NCBI GenBank assembly: GCA_050257855.1
Contig: JBLMXQ010000028.1
Location: forward strand, 1 to 64,000
Length of the DNA stretch: 64,000 bases
Reading direction: 5' to 3'
Origin: JBLMXQ01 sp050257855
GTDB taxonomy: Bacteria; Acidobacteriota; Vicinamibacteria; Vicinamibacterales; CAVVIG01
Part shown: positions 28,873-35,821 of the stretch, piece after piece
Numbering within the stretch: the stretch's first letter is position 1
How the letters are laid out: each line of letters opens with the position of its first letter
Made by a program: the position numbers and the translations under genes
Notes under the pieces: model-generated
Seen by the model: the letters and a program-made list of their open reading frames with translations, nothing else
Databases searched by the model: none
What the model was told of the DNA's origin: nothing

Positions 28873-30183
28873 ATGAACACGTGGTGGACGAAGAACGCAA
28901 CCATCGGAATGCGGATCGCGGCGACGTTCGCCGCGGCGGCGTGCATTCTCCTGACGGCGCCCGCGTTCGAAGCGCAGAGCCTCGACATCTGCGGGTGCGC
29001 GAGCGTGCCCAATCTTCAACCGTTCGACACGTCGAACCCGGCGACGTATCCGCCAGGAACGTCCGATAGCGGGTTCAACGGCACGCTCACGCTGCCCCTG
29101 CCGCCGGACGGCGTCTTCAGGTTCAGCAGCTTCGCCGTTCAGAACAGGAACGTGACGTTCGTCTCGAACGCCGCGAACACCCCGGTCACGATCCTGGTCG
29201 CCGGAGACGTGTCGTTGAGCGGCACCAACTGCTGCTTCTCCTTCACTGTTTCAGGCAGCAGCGGAAGCAGCGGGACCTCGTCGCTGGCGGGTGTCGGAGG
29301 ACTCGGTGGCCCGGGTGGCTTTCGCGGTGGCGACGGCGCCTCACAAGGCATCAACGGCGCCGCTATCGGCGGTACCGGCTTCGGTCCGGGCGGCGGCGGC
29401 GGCGGAACGGCGGCGCCGTTCACGAACGCCGTCGGCGGCACTTTCCTCGGCCTGCCCGAGCTGATTCCGCTGGCCGGCGGCTCAGGCGGCGGCGGCGGCT
29501 CGTCGAACGGCACGAGCACGAGCTGTTCGGGCGGCGGCGGCGGCGGCGGCGGCGGGGCCCTGCTCATCGCGGCCAATGGAACACTGACCATCACGAACTA
29601 CCAGCTGTTCTCCGACGGCGGCAGTGGCGCCGGCGGAGGCAACGGGAGCTGCGGGTCGGTCGGAGGCGGCGGATCCGGCGGCGCGATTCGGTTGGTCGCG
29701 AACCGCCTCGTTCAGGCCGCAATCGCCAACATCTTCGCGCGGGCAGGAGGCAACGGCGGCGCCGCTGACGGACGAATCCGCCTCGAATCGATCGACACGT
29801 CCGCCCAGACGCAGTTCGGCGCGACGCCGCCTGCGCTGCGAATCGTCGGGCCGACGCCGCTCGCGAACCCGATCAATCCGACCGTCACCATCACGTCCGT
29901 CGGCGGCTCTGCCGTGCCGGCGGTGCCCCAGGGCACCTTCGGCGCAATCGACGTCGTGCTCCCGGCGCCCGGCGCGACGCCGGTGCTCGTTGCGACGACC
30001 GGAGTGCCGAGCGGGACGACGGTAGCGATCTCGGTGAAGCCGCGCATCGGCGGCCCAGCGATCTCGCAAACCGTGCCGCTCACCTCGTGCGATACGGCGG
30101 GCGCGTGCAGCGCGACCGCGACCTTCGACCTGGCTGCCGGCGCCTACGTCGTGGAGGCGCAGGCCACGTTCCAGGTGCAGTGA
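28873..30183 (+). CDS. Glycine-rich secreted protein
   Basis: The protein has 436 residues. I chose ATG 28873 because GAGG lies 8 bases upstream and a signal peptide follows (MRIAATFAAAACILLTAPAF, cleavage near EAQS); an in-frame ATG at 28831 would sit inside the previous gene. The centre (about residues 130-310) is extremely glycine-rich, with runs of five to nine Gly. Interspersed segments such as GALLIAANGTLTI and GAIRLVAN suggest a beta-helix-like or glycine-loop fold. The C-terminal ~110 residues resemble an Ig-like sandwich. It starts 19 bases after the giant gene and probably belongs to the same transcript, as another extracellular component. Function unknown. Confidence 0.8.
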   Translation: MNTWWTKNATIGMRIAATFAAAACILLTAPAFEAQSLDICGCASVPNLQPFDTSNPATYPPGTSDSGFNGTLTLPLPPDGVFRFSSFAVQNRNVTFVSNAANTPVTILVAGDVSLSGTNCCFSFTVSGSSGSSGTSSLAGVGGLGGPGGFRGGDGASQGINGAAIGGTGFGPGGGGGGTAAPFTNAVGGTFLGLPELIPLAGGSGGGGGSSNGTSTSCSGGGGGGGGGALLIAANGTLTITNYQLFSDGGSGAGGGNGSCGSVGGGGSGGAIRLVANRLVQAAIANIFARAGGNGGAADGRIRLESIDTSAQTQFGATPPALRIVGPTPLANPINPTVTITSVGGSAVPAVPQGTFGAIDVVLPAPGATPVLVATTGVPSGTTVAISVKPRIGGPAISQTVPLTSCDTAGACSATATFDLAAGAYVVEAQATFQVQ

Positions 30184-30282
30184 TCGCCTTCATCCTGCTT
30201 GCGCGGCAAGCCGTGGTACGGCGTATCGGGCCCGTGCTGCCCCCGAGCGTGGCGCTTCGCAAAGCTGGAATAGGATTGCGTC

Positions 30283-30990
30283 ATGGCGGATTCCTCTTCG
30301 CCGACGGCGCGTCCGGCGTTCGCGGCGATTCCCGGCGGCTGGTTCACGATGGGCACCGATCGCGGGCAGCAGGACGAGGGACCGCCGCATCGCGTCTTCG
30401 TCGATCCCTTCGATCTCGGCGTCTTTCCGGTCACACGGGCGGAGTACGAACGCTTCGTCGACGCGACCGGCCACGAGCCGCCTCGCGACTGGTCCCACCC
30501 TGCCTTCACGCAGCCCGATTTCCCCGTCGTCGGCGTGAGCTGGCTGGATGCGGTCGACTACTGCGCCTGGCGGACCGCCGAAGAGGGACGCGAGGTCCGG
30601 CTGCCGACGGAAGCGGAGTGGGAGTACGCCGCGCGCGGTCGCCAGGAGGCGTTGTTCCCGTGGGGCGACGTCATGCCTGCGTGGATCCCGAACGGCGGCC
30701 ACGGACCGCTGGAGGCGCCGTGGCCGGTGACGCTCGGAGAGCCGACCGATTTCGGTCTCTTCGGCATCGGGACGAACATCCACGAGTGGTGCGCTGACTG
30801 GCACGACGCGGCGTATTACAGCCGGTCGCCGGAACGCAATCCGGCAGGACCTGACACCGGTGTGCGGCGCGCCTCGCGCGGCGGCGCGTGGCGGCACGCA
30901 TATACCATGTGCCGCGTCACGCTCCGCAGCAAGCTGGACCCGTCGTTCAGATACAACGACTACGGATTCCGCGTCGCGCGGACAGTCTGA
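30283..30990 (+). CDS. Formylglycine-generating-enzyme-like (SUMF1/FGE-sulfatase fold) protein
   Basis: The protein has 235 residues and the length and layout of a single-domain FGE-sulfatase fold: IPGGWFTMGTD at the N-terminus, FPVTRAEYERFV, a VSWLDAVDYCAW helix, LPTEAEWEYAARG, and a C-terminal SRGGAWRHAYTMC followed by YGFRVAR. Genuine FGE uses two cysteines to oxidise a sulfatase Cys/Ser. Aligning GGAW with human GGSYMC puts His205 at the first catalytic Cys and keeps Cys210 at the second. It is therefore probably a non-oxidase relative (ligand-binding or structural), and no sulfatase is nearby. There is no signal peptide. TAGGAT lies 6 bases before the ATG with no Shine-Dalgarno sequence, so a leaderless transcript is possible. 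Confidence 0.82.
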   Translation: MADSSSPTARPAFAAIPGGWFTMGTDRGQQDEGPPHRVFVDPFDLGVFPVTRAEYERFVDATGHEPPRDWSHPAFTQPDFPVVGVSWLDAVDYCAWRTAEEGREVRLPTEAEWEYAARGRQEALFPWGDVMPAWIPNGGHGPLEAPWPVTLGEPTDFGLFGIGTNIHEWCADWHDAAYYSRSPERNPAGPDTGVRRASRGGAWRHAYTMCRVTLRSKLDPSFRYNDYGFRVARTV

Positions 30991-31049
30991 CCTCAACTGC
31001 CTCGCGCGGCGCGTCGGCCGGCCACGAGTGACCGCCGCACATTCCGGCG

Positions 31050-31607
31050 TCAGTTCCTGCGCTTGCCCTTGTTCCGCGTCGCGAGATCGTAGATCAACCC
31101 GCCAATGCCGCCCGCGGTGGCACCGACTGCGGCGCCCTTGCCGCCGCCGGCGACGGCTCCGATCAGCGTCCCCGCGCCCGCGCTCCCGCCGACAATGAGC
31201 GCGTCCTTCTCCCACGACCGCTTCTGCGGATGCGCGCGTTCGGGCCGCGTCGCCACCACCTCAGGCGAGCGAGCGACATCGTTCCGGCTCGCCTGCTCGC
31301 TGATCTCGACCGGGTGGATTCCGTTGCCGTCGCGCATGTACACGCCGTGCGGATCGTTCGAGCTCTGCGCCGGAATCACCAGCTGGGCCTTCCGGCCGTC
31401 GGCGAGCGTGACCGGGACCACCGTTCCTCTGATTGATCCGTCCGGCGTCGTAACAGTGCCGCTGTAAGCGTCGTCGATACCGTACTGCTGCTGCAGTTCT
31501 TCGGGGGTCATCGCGTGGGTGTCACGCCCGCAGGCCGACACGCTGAGGATCCCGGCGAACGCGAGGCCGAACGCGCTCGCATGCCTGAGAAACGAAGTGC
31601 GGCGCAT
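31050..31607 (-). CDS. Lipoprotein with C-terminal glycine-zipper segment
   Basis: The protein has 185 residues. The start at 31607 is fixed by a strong AAGGAGG six bases upstream and a lipoprotein signal peptide ending LSVSAC (Cys at about residue 26); a longer reading up to 31919 lacks both. Mature residues include an Asp/Thr-rich stretch (TVTTPDGSIRGTVVPVTL) and a C-terminal Gly/Ala-rich hydrophobic hairpin (VGGSAGAGTLIGAVAGGG through ATAGGIGGLIYDL). This pattern is typical of glycine-zipper/YMGG-like envelope proteins. It is transcribed divergently from the sigma-54-dependent gene at 31943. Precise function unknown. Confidence 0.75.
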   Translation of the reverse strand: MRRTSFLRHASAFGLAFAGILSVSACGRDTHAMTPEELQQQYGIDDAYSGTVTTPDGSIRGTVVPVTLADGRKAQLVIPAQSSNDPHGVYMRDGNGIHPVEISEQASRNDVARSPEVVATRPERAHPQKRSWEKDALIVGGSAGAGTLIGAVAGGGKGAAVGATAGGIGGLIYDLATRNKGKRRN

Positions 31608-31942
31608 GGTCCCTCCTTCTGATGCGCGGCGGCCGCGGGTGCCGCCGTGTTCCGTCGATAAGGGGTCCATCAGAAAGAACCGTGCCATCGCCAGACAGAC
31701 CCGGCCGTACTCGACATCAGGCCCGGAACGCCGAATCCAGCATCGGAAGCGGACCGAAGTTGTCAGTACGCCGACGGTTTCGAAAAACGTCGCGATCGCG
31801 TTGTTCACTTTTCCAGGCAGACTCGCTCTCCCGGAGGACACACTCGGTGCGCGCCCCGGAAGACACGAACAGTCTCCGGGCGTCGGGCCCTCTGTCGCCC
31901 TGGCATACCTCTTGCCCATACTCTGCAGACCTGGAGGTCATC
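31608..31942. other. Divergent intergenic region (335 bp)
   Basis: This lies between the lipoprotein gene (-) and the small secreted gene (+). It holds the sigma-54 promoter at 31901-31916, a 10-bp palindrome CGCGATCGCG at 31791-31800, an imperfect inverted repeat (arms CCCCGGAAGAC at 31854 and GTCTCCGGGC at 31872), and the lipoprotein ribosome-binding site at its left end. I see no convincing gene in it. Confidence 0.6.
31901..31916 (+). promoter_or_regulatory. Sigma-54 (RpoN) promoter
   Basis: TGGCATACCTCTTGCC has GG at 31902-31903 and GC at 31914-31915 with exactly 10 bases between, the invariant -24/-12 arrangement. The predicted start of transcription, about 31927, leaves a 16-base leader containing the GGAGG at 31933-31937 before ATG 31943. 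Confidence 0.7.
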
Positions 31943-32368
31943 ATGAGACTGATGCTCGGCATCCTCCTTCTGAGCCTGCTGCCGGCGACGGCGGCGACGG
32001 CGAAGCCCAAACACTGGCACGACGATCAGAAGCACTGGAACAAGCACTGGCGCGGTCATGACGATGACGATGATGTCGATCATCGCGCCGCGAGCTGTTA
32101 CTTCGAGCCGAGGGACGTCCGGATCATGCGTGAGTACTACGAGCCTCGGTACCGGTCGCTGCCGCCCGGCCTTGCGAAGAAGTACTACCGCACCGGGCAT
32201 CTCCCTCCCGGGTGGGAGCGGAAGATGGAAGCGCTGCCGGTCGACGTCGAACGCCAACTCGTCGTGCTGCCGCGCGGGTACCGCCGTGGATACATCGACG
32301 GTTCGGTCGTCGTGTATTCGCCGCGCACGCAAGTGGTGATCGACGTCGTGGCGCTGTTCGGGAGGTGA
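31943..32368 (+). CDS. Small secreted His/Asp-rich protein, CigR/RcnB-like
   Basis: The protein has 141 residues. ATG 31943 is 5 bases after GGAGG and opens a signal peptide (MRLMLGILLLSLLPATAATA). The mature N-terminus is rich in His, Lys and Asp (HWHDDQKHW, GHDDDDDVDH). The C-terminal part contains LPPGLAKKYYRTGHLPPGW and ends VVVYSPRTQVVIDVVALFG. The repeated LPPG element and the DGSVVVY...IDV end resemble periplasmic CigR/RcnB-type proteins, whose functions are poorly defined; the acidic/His stretch could bind metal (inference). It is the only gene here with its own textbook sigma-54 promoter immediately upstream of a strong ribosome-binding site. Confidence 0.72.
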   Translation: MRLMLGILLLSLLPATAATAKPKHWHDDQKHWNKHWRGHDDDDDVDHRAASCYFEPRDVRIMREYYEPRYRSLPPGLAKKYYRTGHLPPGWERKMEALPVDVERQLVVLPRGYRRGYIDGSVVVYSPRTQVVIDVVALFGR

Positions 32369-32406
32369 GCGGGCGCTGCTCGAGACCAGCCGCGCGGGCG
32401 AGGCGA

Positions 32407-32514
32407 TTACGACGCCTTCGTTCGACCACCAATCACGACAATCAGCAGCGTGATGACCGCGGCGAGGGCGACGAATGGCGCCGCGAGGAACGTCAGAAGA
32501 AGTATCGTGCTCAT
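32407..32514 (-). CDS. Putative single-span membrane miniprotein (35 aa)
   Basis: From ATG at 32514 the product is MSTILLLTFLAAPFVALAAV followed by more hydrophobic residues and a basic GGRTKAS tail: one transmembrane helix with a positive end. The same frame can be read further upstream, but that extension looks non-coding. The ribosome-binding site is weak. Function unknown; it could be a chance hydrophobic frame. Confidence 0.35.
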   Translation of the reverse strand: MSTILLLTFLAAPFVALAAVITLLIVVIGGRTKAS

Positions 32515-32746
32515 CGATCGCTCGTCTGGACGGGTATTGTCGCGTACTCCGCCCTCGCCTGCCGCAGGATCGGGAACGGGAACGGTGTCGGTCCAGCCCT
32601 GAGGCCGCGTGCCCGAGCGATGAGCGAAATTCGCGCAGCGTGATTTCGGAACGGCCAAACGAGGCGATGCACAGCCGAGGGCCCAGCCGCGATACGAGCG
32701 GCGCGACTTCGAATCAGCCGAAGGAGCTTCGAAGACGCCTTCTGCT

Positions 32747-33106
32747 TCACTCGCTGCCCTGCTTCCACGCCGCCATCTTCAACAGCAGCTCACGCCCCGA
32801 GGTGATGACGTGCGGGTCGCTGAAGAGCGCGGGGTGGATTTCAACGGGAGCGTAGTCCGTGGGCAGTCCGTTCGCGGCGTTCACGACCCACGACGCCTCG
32901 GGCCGGCGATCGCCCAGCGCGATGCCAACCGCGCGCGGCGCGACCCCAATCACTTCACCGACAGCGCCGTAGGTGGCCCGGACTTGCTCGGCGTTCAGGA
33001 ACTGGAGAACGTCATCGAGCGTGGCGCTCCCGCGCGCGGAGCGGTGCGCGTTGCAGAGCGAGCAGAAGCGGAAGTCGAGGCCGTGGGGACAGCGCTGGGC
33101 GTTCAT
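32747..33106 (-). CDS. Small putative DNA-binding protein with CPHG/CSLC motif
   Basis: The protein has 119 residues from ATG 33106; the longer upstream reading is Arg-rich and looks non-coding. The N-terminus MNAQRCPHGLDFRFCSLC has Cys/His spacing that could bind zinc. The remainder (DVLQFLNAEQVRATYGAVGE, VIGVAPRAVGIALGDRRPEA, SWVVNAANGLPTDY) resembles the helix-turn-helix part of MGMT/ATL-type domains, where a similar YGxVA...VG..LG segment contacts DNA, but no PCHR-type active site is present. Hypothetical; DNA binding is inference. Confidence 0.55.
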   Translation of the reverse strand: MNAQRCPHGLDFRFCSLCNAHRSARGSATLDDVLQFLNAEQVRATYGAVGEVIGVAPRAVGIALGDRRPEASWVVNAANGLPTDYAPVEIHPALFSDPHVITSGRELLLKMAAWKQGSE

Positions 33107-33126
33107 CGTCTGCCGGTTCCCCCAAG

Positions 33127-33375
33127 CTACGGACCGACGTCGAGGACGAAGGCGAAGAATCCTGCGATGAGGGCGCCGACAGCACTTGACACCAGCGCGT
33201 GCCGGAAGTGCCGCTGCGAGCCCGACCGGGACACGACGAGTGCCGCCGCTCCGGATGCCACGAAGAATCCGAGTCCGAACGCCACATAGTAGGGCAACCA
33301 CTTCGTGATGAGAGCCGGAAGGAGCCCACTGGTCGTGCCGGCAACGAACCACGGGATGAATGGCCCTTCAGTCAT
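33127..33375 (-). CDS. Small two-helix membrane protein
   Basis: The protein has 82 residues from ATG 33375, supported by GGAAGG 6 bases upstream. Hydrophobic segments PYYVAFGLGFFVASGAAALV and HALVSSAVGALIAGFFAFVL suggest two transmembrane helices, with a shorter amphipathic N-terminus. It lies 20 bases upstream of the CPHG/CSLC gene on the same strand, so the two may be co-transcribed. No recognised family. Confidence 0.5.
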   Translation of the reverse strand: MTEGPFIPWFVAGTTSGLLPALITKWLPYYVAFGLGFFVASGAAALVVSRSGSQRHFRHALVSSAVGALIAGFFAFVLDVGP

Positions 33376-33543
33376 TTGCGCCTTCCGCGTGGTTCGCAGT
33401 CTACACCTGCTCTGGGCACTGTTCGTCAAGTCGGCTGCGACTCCGCTCAGAGGCACGCCGAGGGTCGCGACGTGGGTCGCAGGTTCAGTCCAGAGCTGGT
33501 GGTAGAGAGCTTCGCGGGTGAGGGGCTGATTCGGGTCGCTCAT
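33376..33543 (-). pseudogene. Remnant of a helix-turn-helix 'LTREALY...W.EP' N-terminus
   Basis: From ATG 33543 the frame reads MSDPNQPLTREALYHQLW, then TEPATHVATLGVP. This matches the opening (LTRxxLYxxVWxEPxxxVA) of a widespread family of hypothetical DNA-binding proteins. The expected continuation of the HTH is absent, and the frame instead runs into the membrane-protein gene. I read it as a truncated fragment. It lies between the tRNA-Pro terminator and the small genes. Confidence 0.3.
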
Positions 33544-33573
33544 GGGCGGGCATCGTAGCCTGCTCCACAAACG

Positions 33574-33598
33574 AAAAAAGCCCGCCGTTAGGCGGGCT
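33574..33598 (-). terminator. Rho-independent terminator downstream of tRNA-Pro
   Basis: Read on the minus strand: an 8-bp perfect stem AGCCCGCC / GGCGGGCT with loop TAAC, followed directly by a T run. No T run follows on the plus strand, so it serves minus-strand transcripts, most likely the tRNA-Pro about 95 bases upstream. Confidence 0.8.
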
Positions 33599-33691
33599 CT
33601 AAATCATGCTCAAATTATGCTCAACGCGGACCGAAACAGGCCCAGAGCAACCGACATGCCACGTCAAGAACCGGAATGCTTTTCGAGGAAA

Positions 33692-33769
<78 letters not shown>

Positions 33770-33825
33770 ACGCTGCTGACCGGCTGTAGGCGCCGCCCGG
33801 GAAGCGGCGAAGTTCCAATACTACC

Positions 33826-34587
33826 TCAGCTTCCCTTCGAAAGATAGCTCGGCCAGGCGGCGAGCTCCTCGACCGCTGCGAGCGCGTGGTGCGCCGTCAA
33901 ATCCGGATGCAGCGGCGTCACCGACACGTAGCCGTCGCGCACCGCCTGGTAGTCCGACCGGTCGTGCGGCTCCCACTCGTTCTGCCCCTCGTCGATCCAG
34001 AAGTACGGGCGCCCTTTCGGATCGCTGCGCTCGACCACCGACGTGACGTGATTGCGCTTGGCCTGCACCGTGATGCGCCAGCCCCTGGGCTCGCCCTGGG
34101 GCACGTTGATGTTGAGAAACGTCCGCGCCGGCAGCGGCCGCTGCAGCAGCGCCTCGGCGAACGTCGCCGTCGCGCGCGCGGCATGCGTGAAATCGTAGTC
34201 GCCGCGCGTGGCCTTGAGCGACGCGGCAATCGCCGGCACCCCGAGCAGCGCGCCCTCGAGCGCCCCCGCCACCGTCCCCGAATACGTGACGTCGTCGCCG
34301 AGGTTGAAGCCCTTGTTGATGCCGGAGACGATCAGGTCGGGCAGGCCGCCGAACACCTGCGTGACGGCGACGTTTACACAGTCGGTCGGAGTGCCGTCCA
34401 CCGCGAAGACCTGCTCGCCGATGCGCTCGAGCCGCAGCGGACGCCGCAGCGTGAGCGCGTGGCCGATGGCGCTGGCCTCGGTCATCGGCGCGACGATGGT
34501 CACCGCGCCGAGCGGCCTCAGCGCGTCAGCGACCGCCCTGAGGCCGTCCGATCGATACCCATCGTCGTTGGTCACGAGAATCCGCAT
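33826..34587 (-). CDS. surE: 5'/3'-nucleotidase SurE
   Basis: The protein has 253 residues, the normal SurE length. SurE is a cytoplasmic metal-dependent phosphatase acting on nucleoside 5'/3'-monophosphates, linked to stationary-phase survival. Visible signature: MRILVTNDDG with metal ligands D8 and D9, S39 in the MTEASAIGHALT loop, GTPTDCVN, and N91 in VSGINKGFNLG. The start is the family's usual Met-Arg-Ile. A perfect TATAAT lies 8 bases before the ATG with no Shine-Dalgarno sequence, so the mRNA may be leaderless. It stands alone between tRNA-Pro and a palindromic repeat array; no pcm or nlpD neighbour is present. Confidence 0.95.
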   Translation of the reverse strand: MRILVTNDDGYRSDGLRAVADALRPLGAVTIVAPMTEASAIGHALTLRRPLRLERIGEQVFAVDGTPTDCVNVAVTQVFGGLPDLIVSGINKGFNLGDDVTYSGTVAGALEGALLGVPAIAASLKATRGDYDFTHAARATATFAEALLQRPLPARTFLNINVPQGEPRGWRITVQAKRNHVTSVVERSDPKGRPYFWIDEGQNEWEPHDRSDYQAVRDGYVSVTPLHPDLTAHHALAAVEELAAWPSYLSKGS

Positions 34588-34595
34588 GCGGAGAA

Positions 34596-34601
34596 ATTAT
34601 A
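34596..34601 (-). promoter_or_regulatory. -10 hexamer TATAAT of surE
   Basis: The minus strand reads TATAAT-TTCTCCGC-ATG. Transcription would begin at or within a base or two of the start codon. No clear -35 is visible in the GC-rich sequence upstream, which merges into the palindromic repeat array. Confidence 0.5.
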
Positions 34602-34613
34602 TCGCGGGGATCC

Positions 34614-34720
34614 GGGGACGGCCTGAAGGCCGTCTCCTGCCGAGGCCCATTCCGGGACGGCCTGAAGGCCGTCCCCTACCGAGACCCGCCCCGGGACGGC
34701 CTGAAGGCCGTCCCCTACCG
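34614..34720. repeat. Palindromic repeat array A (3 copies, ~40-bp period)
   Basis: Copies at 34614-34642, 34654-34681 and 34693-34720. Each is a near-perfect inverted repeat with arms GGGACGGCCT / AGGCCGTCCC around GA, followed by CCTACCG. Copy 1 has two substitutions (TCTCCTGCCG). The outer copy supplies the TAG stop of the esterase-like gene (34715-34717, minus strand). Confidence 0.85.
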
Positions 34721-35821
34721 GACGTGCACCTCGATGAACTCGGTGGCGTCGCGCACGCCCGCGGCGCGGCCGCCTGTCTCGGGATAGTTGTTGTCGTCGA
34801 CGACGATGAGCGTGTGCGAGTCGAGCGGCCAGACGGCTTCCGGCGTGATGAACGGAAACGCGAACGGAGACGGGAACCCGCCGACATGCGACGGGTTGTC
34901 GATCGCGAGCAGATCGACGAGGAGCGTCTTCGCAACCGGCCGTCCCGGCGCGCCGAGCACGACCCGAAAGACCCGCTTGAACCGCGCCGCGGGCCCCTGC
35001 CCGTTGTCGCGCTCGATGGCCACGAAACGGCTGCCGCCGGCCGCGACGAGCTCGGTCAGCGAGTGTCCCGGCGCGTCGAAGACATACGTCCATTCGCGCC
35101 GCGTGAACAGCTCCGCAGCCGTGTCGAACTCGAGCAGCCGCGTCTCGTTCGGCGGCACCCCCTCGGGTCCGGCCTCGAGCGCGGCGAGCAGCCTGCCGCG
35201 CTCGCGCATCGCCGCGAGCCCTTCGAAGCCGCGGCTGCGCGCGACGGTTGCCGCGCCCTTCCCCACCGCCTGCGCCAGAGCGGGGTTGTCGGGCGAACGC
35301 AGGCCGTCGGCTTCCGCCGGCGGATCGAGGAGCCGCCCGTCGGGCGCGACGTGCAGGATGAACGGCCCGAACTCGTCGCCCACCCAGAACGTGCCGTCGC
35401 GATCGACCACCAGCGATTCGGGATCGAAATCGGCGCCGGTGAGCATGCGCCCGGGCGCGCGCTCGTTGACGATCGCAAACCCGCACCTCCGATCGGGGTC
35501 CGCCATCTGGATGAACGACGGATCGACGTCCACGCCGCCGCCGTCGAAGTCCGGCCGCACGCGGTAGATGCGGAGCAGGAAGTCGTCCGAGTTGGCTTTC
35601 GTTCCGTAGCCGTTGTCGGCGAGCGCATAGAACCAGCCGCGCCGCCCGGGGATCGGCGCAATCGACGAGAAGCCCTGCACCGGCTGTGACGGAAACGGCA
35701 GCGTGAGCCCGGGCGCCGGCGTCACGTGCCGCCCGGACGGCGGTCCGGGCGCGAACGTGTCAGCGGGCAGGCGCGCGAAGCCAACGAGCACGGCGGCAGC
35801 GACGAGACGCGACGCGGTCAT
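34715..35821 (-). CDS. Secreted esterase-like / phytase-like beta-propeller protein
   Basis: The protein has 368 residues. ATG 35821 overlaps the MFS stop as ATGA, implying translational coupling, and opens a signal-peptide-like segment (MTASRLVAAAVLVGFARLPA). It matches the 'esterase-like activity of phytase' family: FSSIAPIPGRRGWFYALADN, PDFDGGGVDVDPSFIQ, DPESLVVDRDGTFWVGDEFG, FEGLAAM, RDNGQGP and DSHTLIVVDDNNYP. These acidic loops sit where alkaline-phytase-like propellers bind calcium. The likely role is an extracytoplasmic phosphoesterase or esterase, partnered with the co-encoded transporter; the substrate is unproven. The stop codon TAG comes from the adjacent palindromic repeat. Confidence 0.82.
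   Translation of the reverse strand: MTASRLVAAAVLVGFARLPADTFAPGPPSGRHVTPAPGLTLPFPSQPVQGFSSIAPIPGRRGWFYALADNGYGTKANSDDFLLRIYRVRPDFDGGGVDVDPSFIQMADPDRRCGFAIVNERAPGRMLTGADFDPESLVVDRDGTFWVGDEFGPFILHVAPDGRLLDPPAEADGLRSPDNPALAQAVGKGAATVARSRGFEGLAAMRERGRLLAALEAGPEGVPPNETRLLEFDTAAELFTRREWTYVFDAPGHSLTELVAAGGSRFVAIERDNGQGPAARFKRVFRVVLGAPGRPVAKTLLVDLLAIDNPSHVGGFPSPFAFPFITPEAVWPLDSHTLIVVDDNNYPETGGRAAGVRDATEFIEVHVR

Noticed and set aside
31672..31687. Minus-strand sigma-54-like site TGGCACGGTTCTTTCT upstream of the lipoprotein gene
   Set aside because: The -24 box is perfect but the invariant GC of the -12 element reads TC.
32511..32768. Minus-strand 85-residue frame
   Set aside because: Basic, low-complexity product with no start signal; overlaps better-supported small genes.
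34614..34720. Array A as a CRISPR
   Set aside because: Units are full palindromes, spacers are only about 11 bases and partly repeated, and no cas gene is present.
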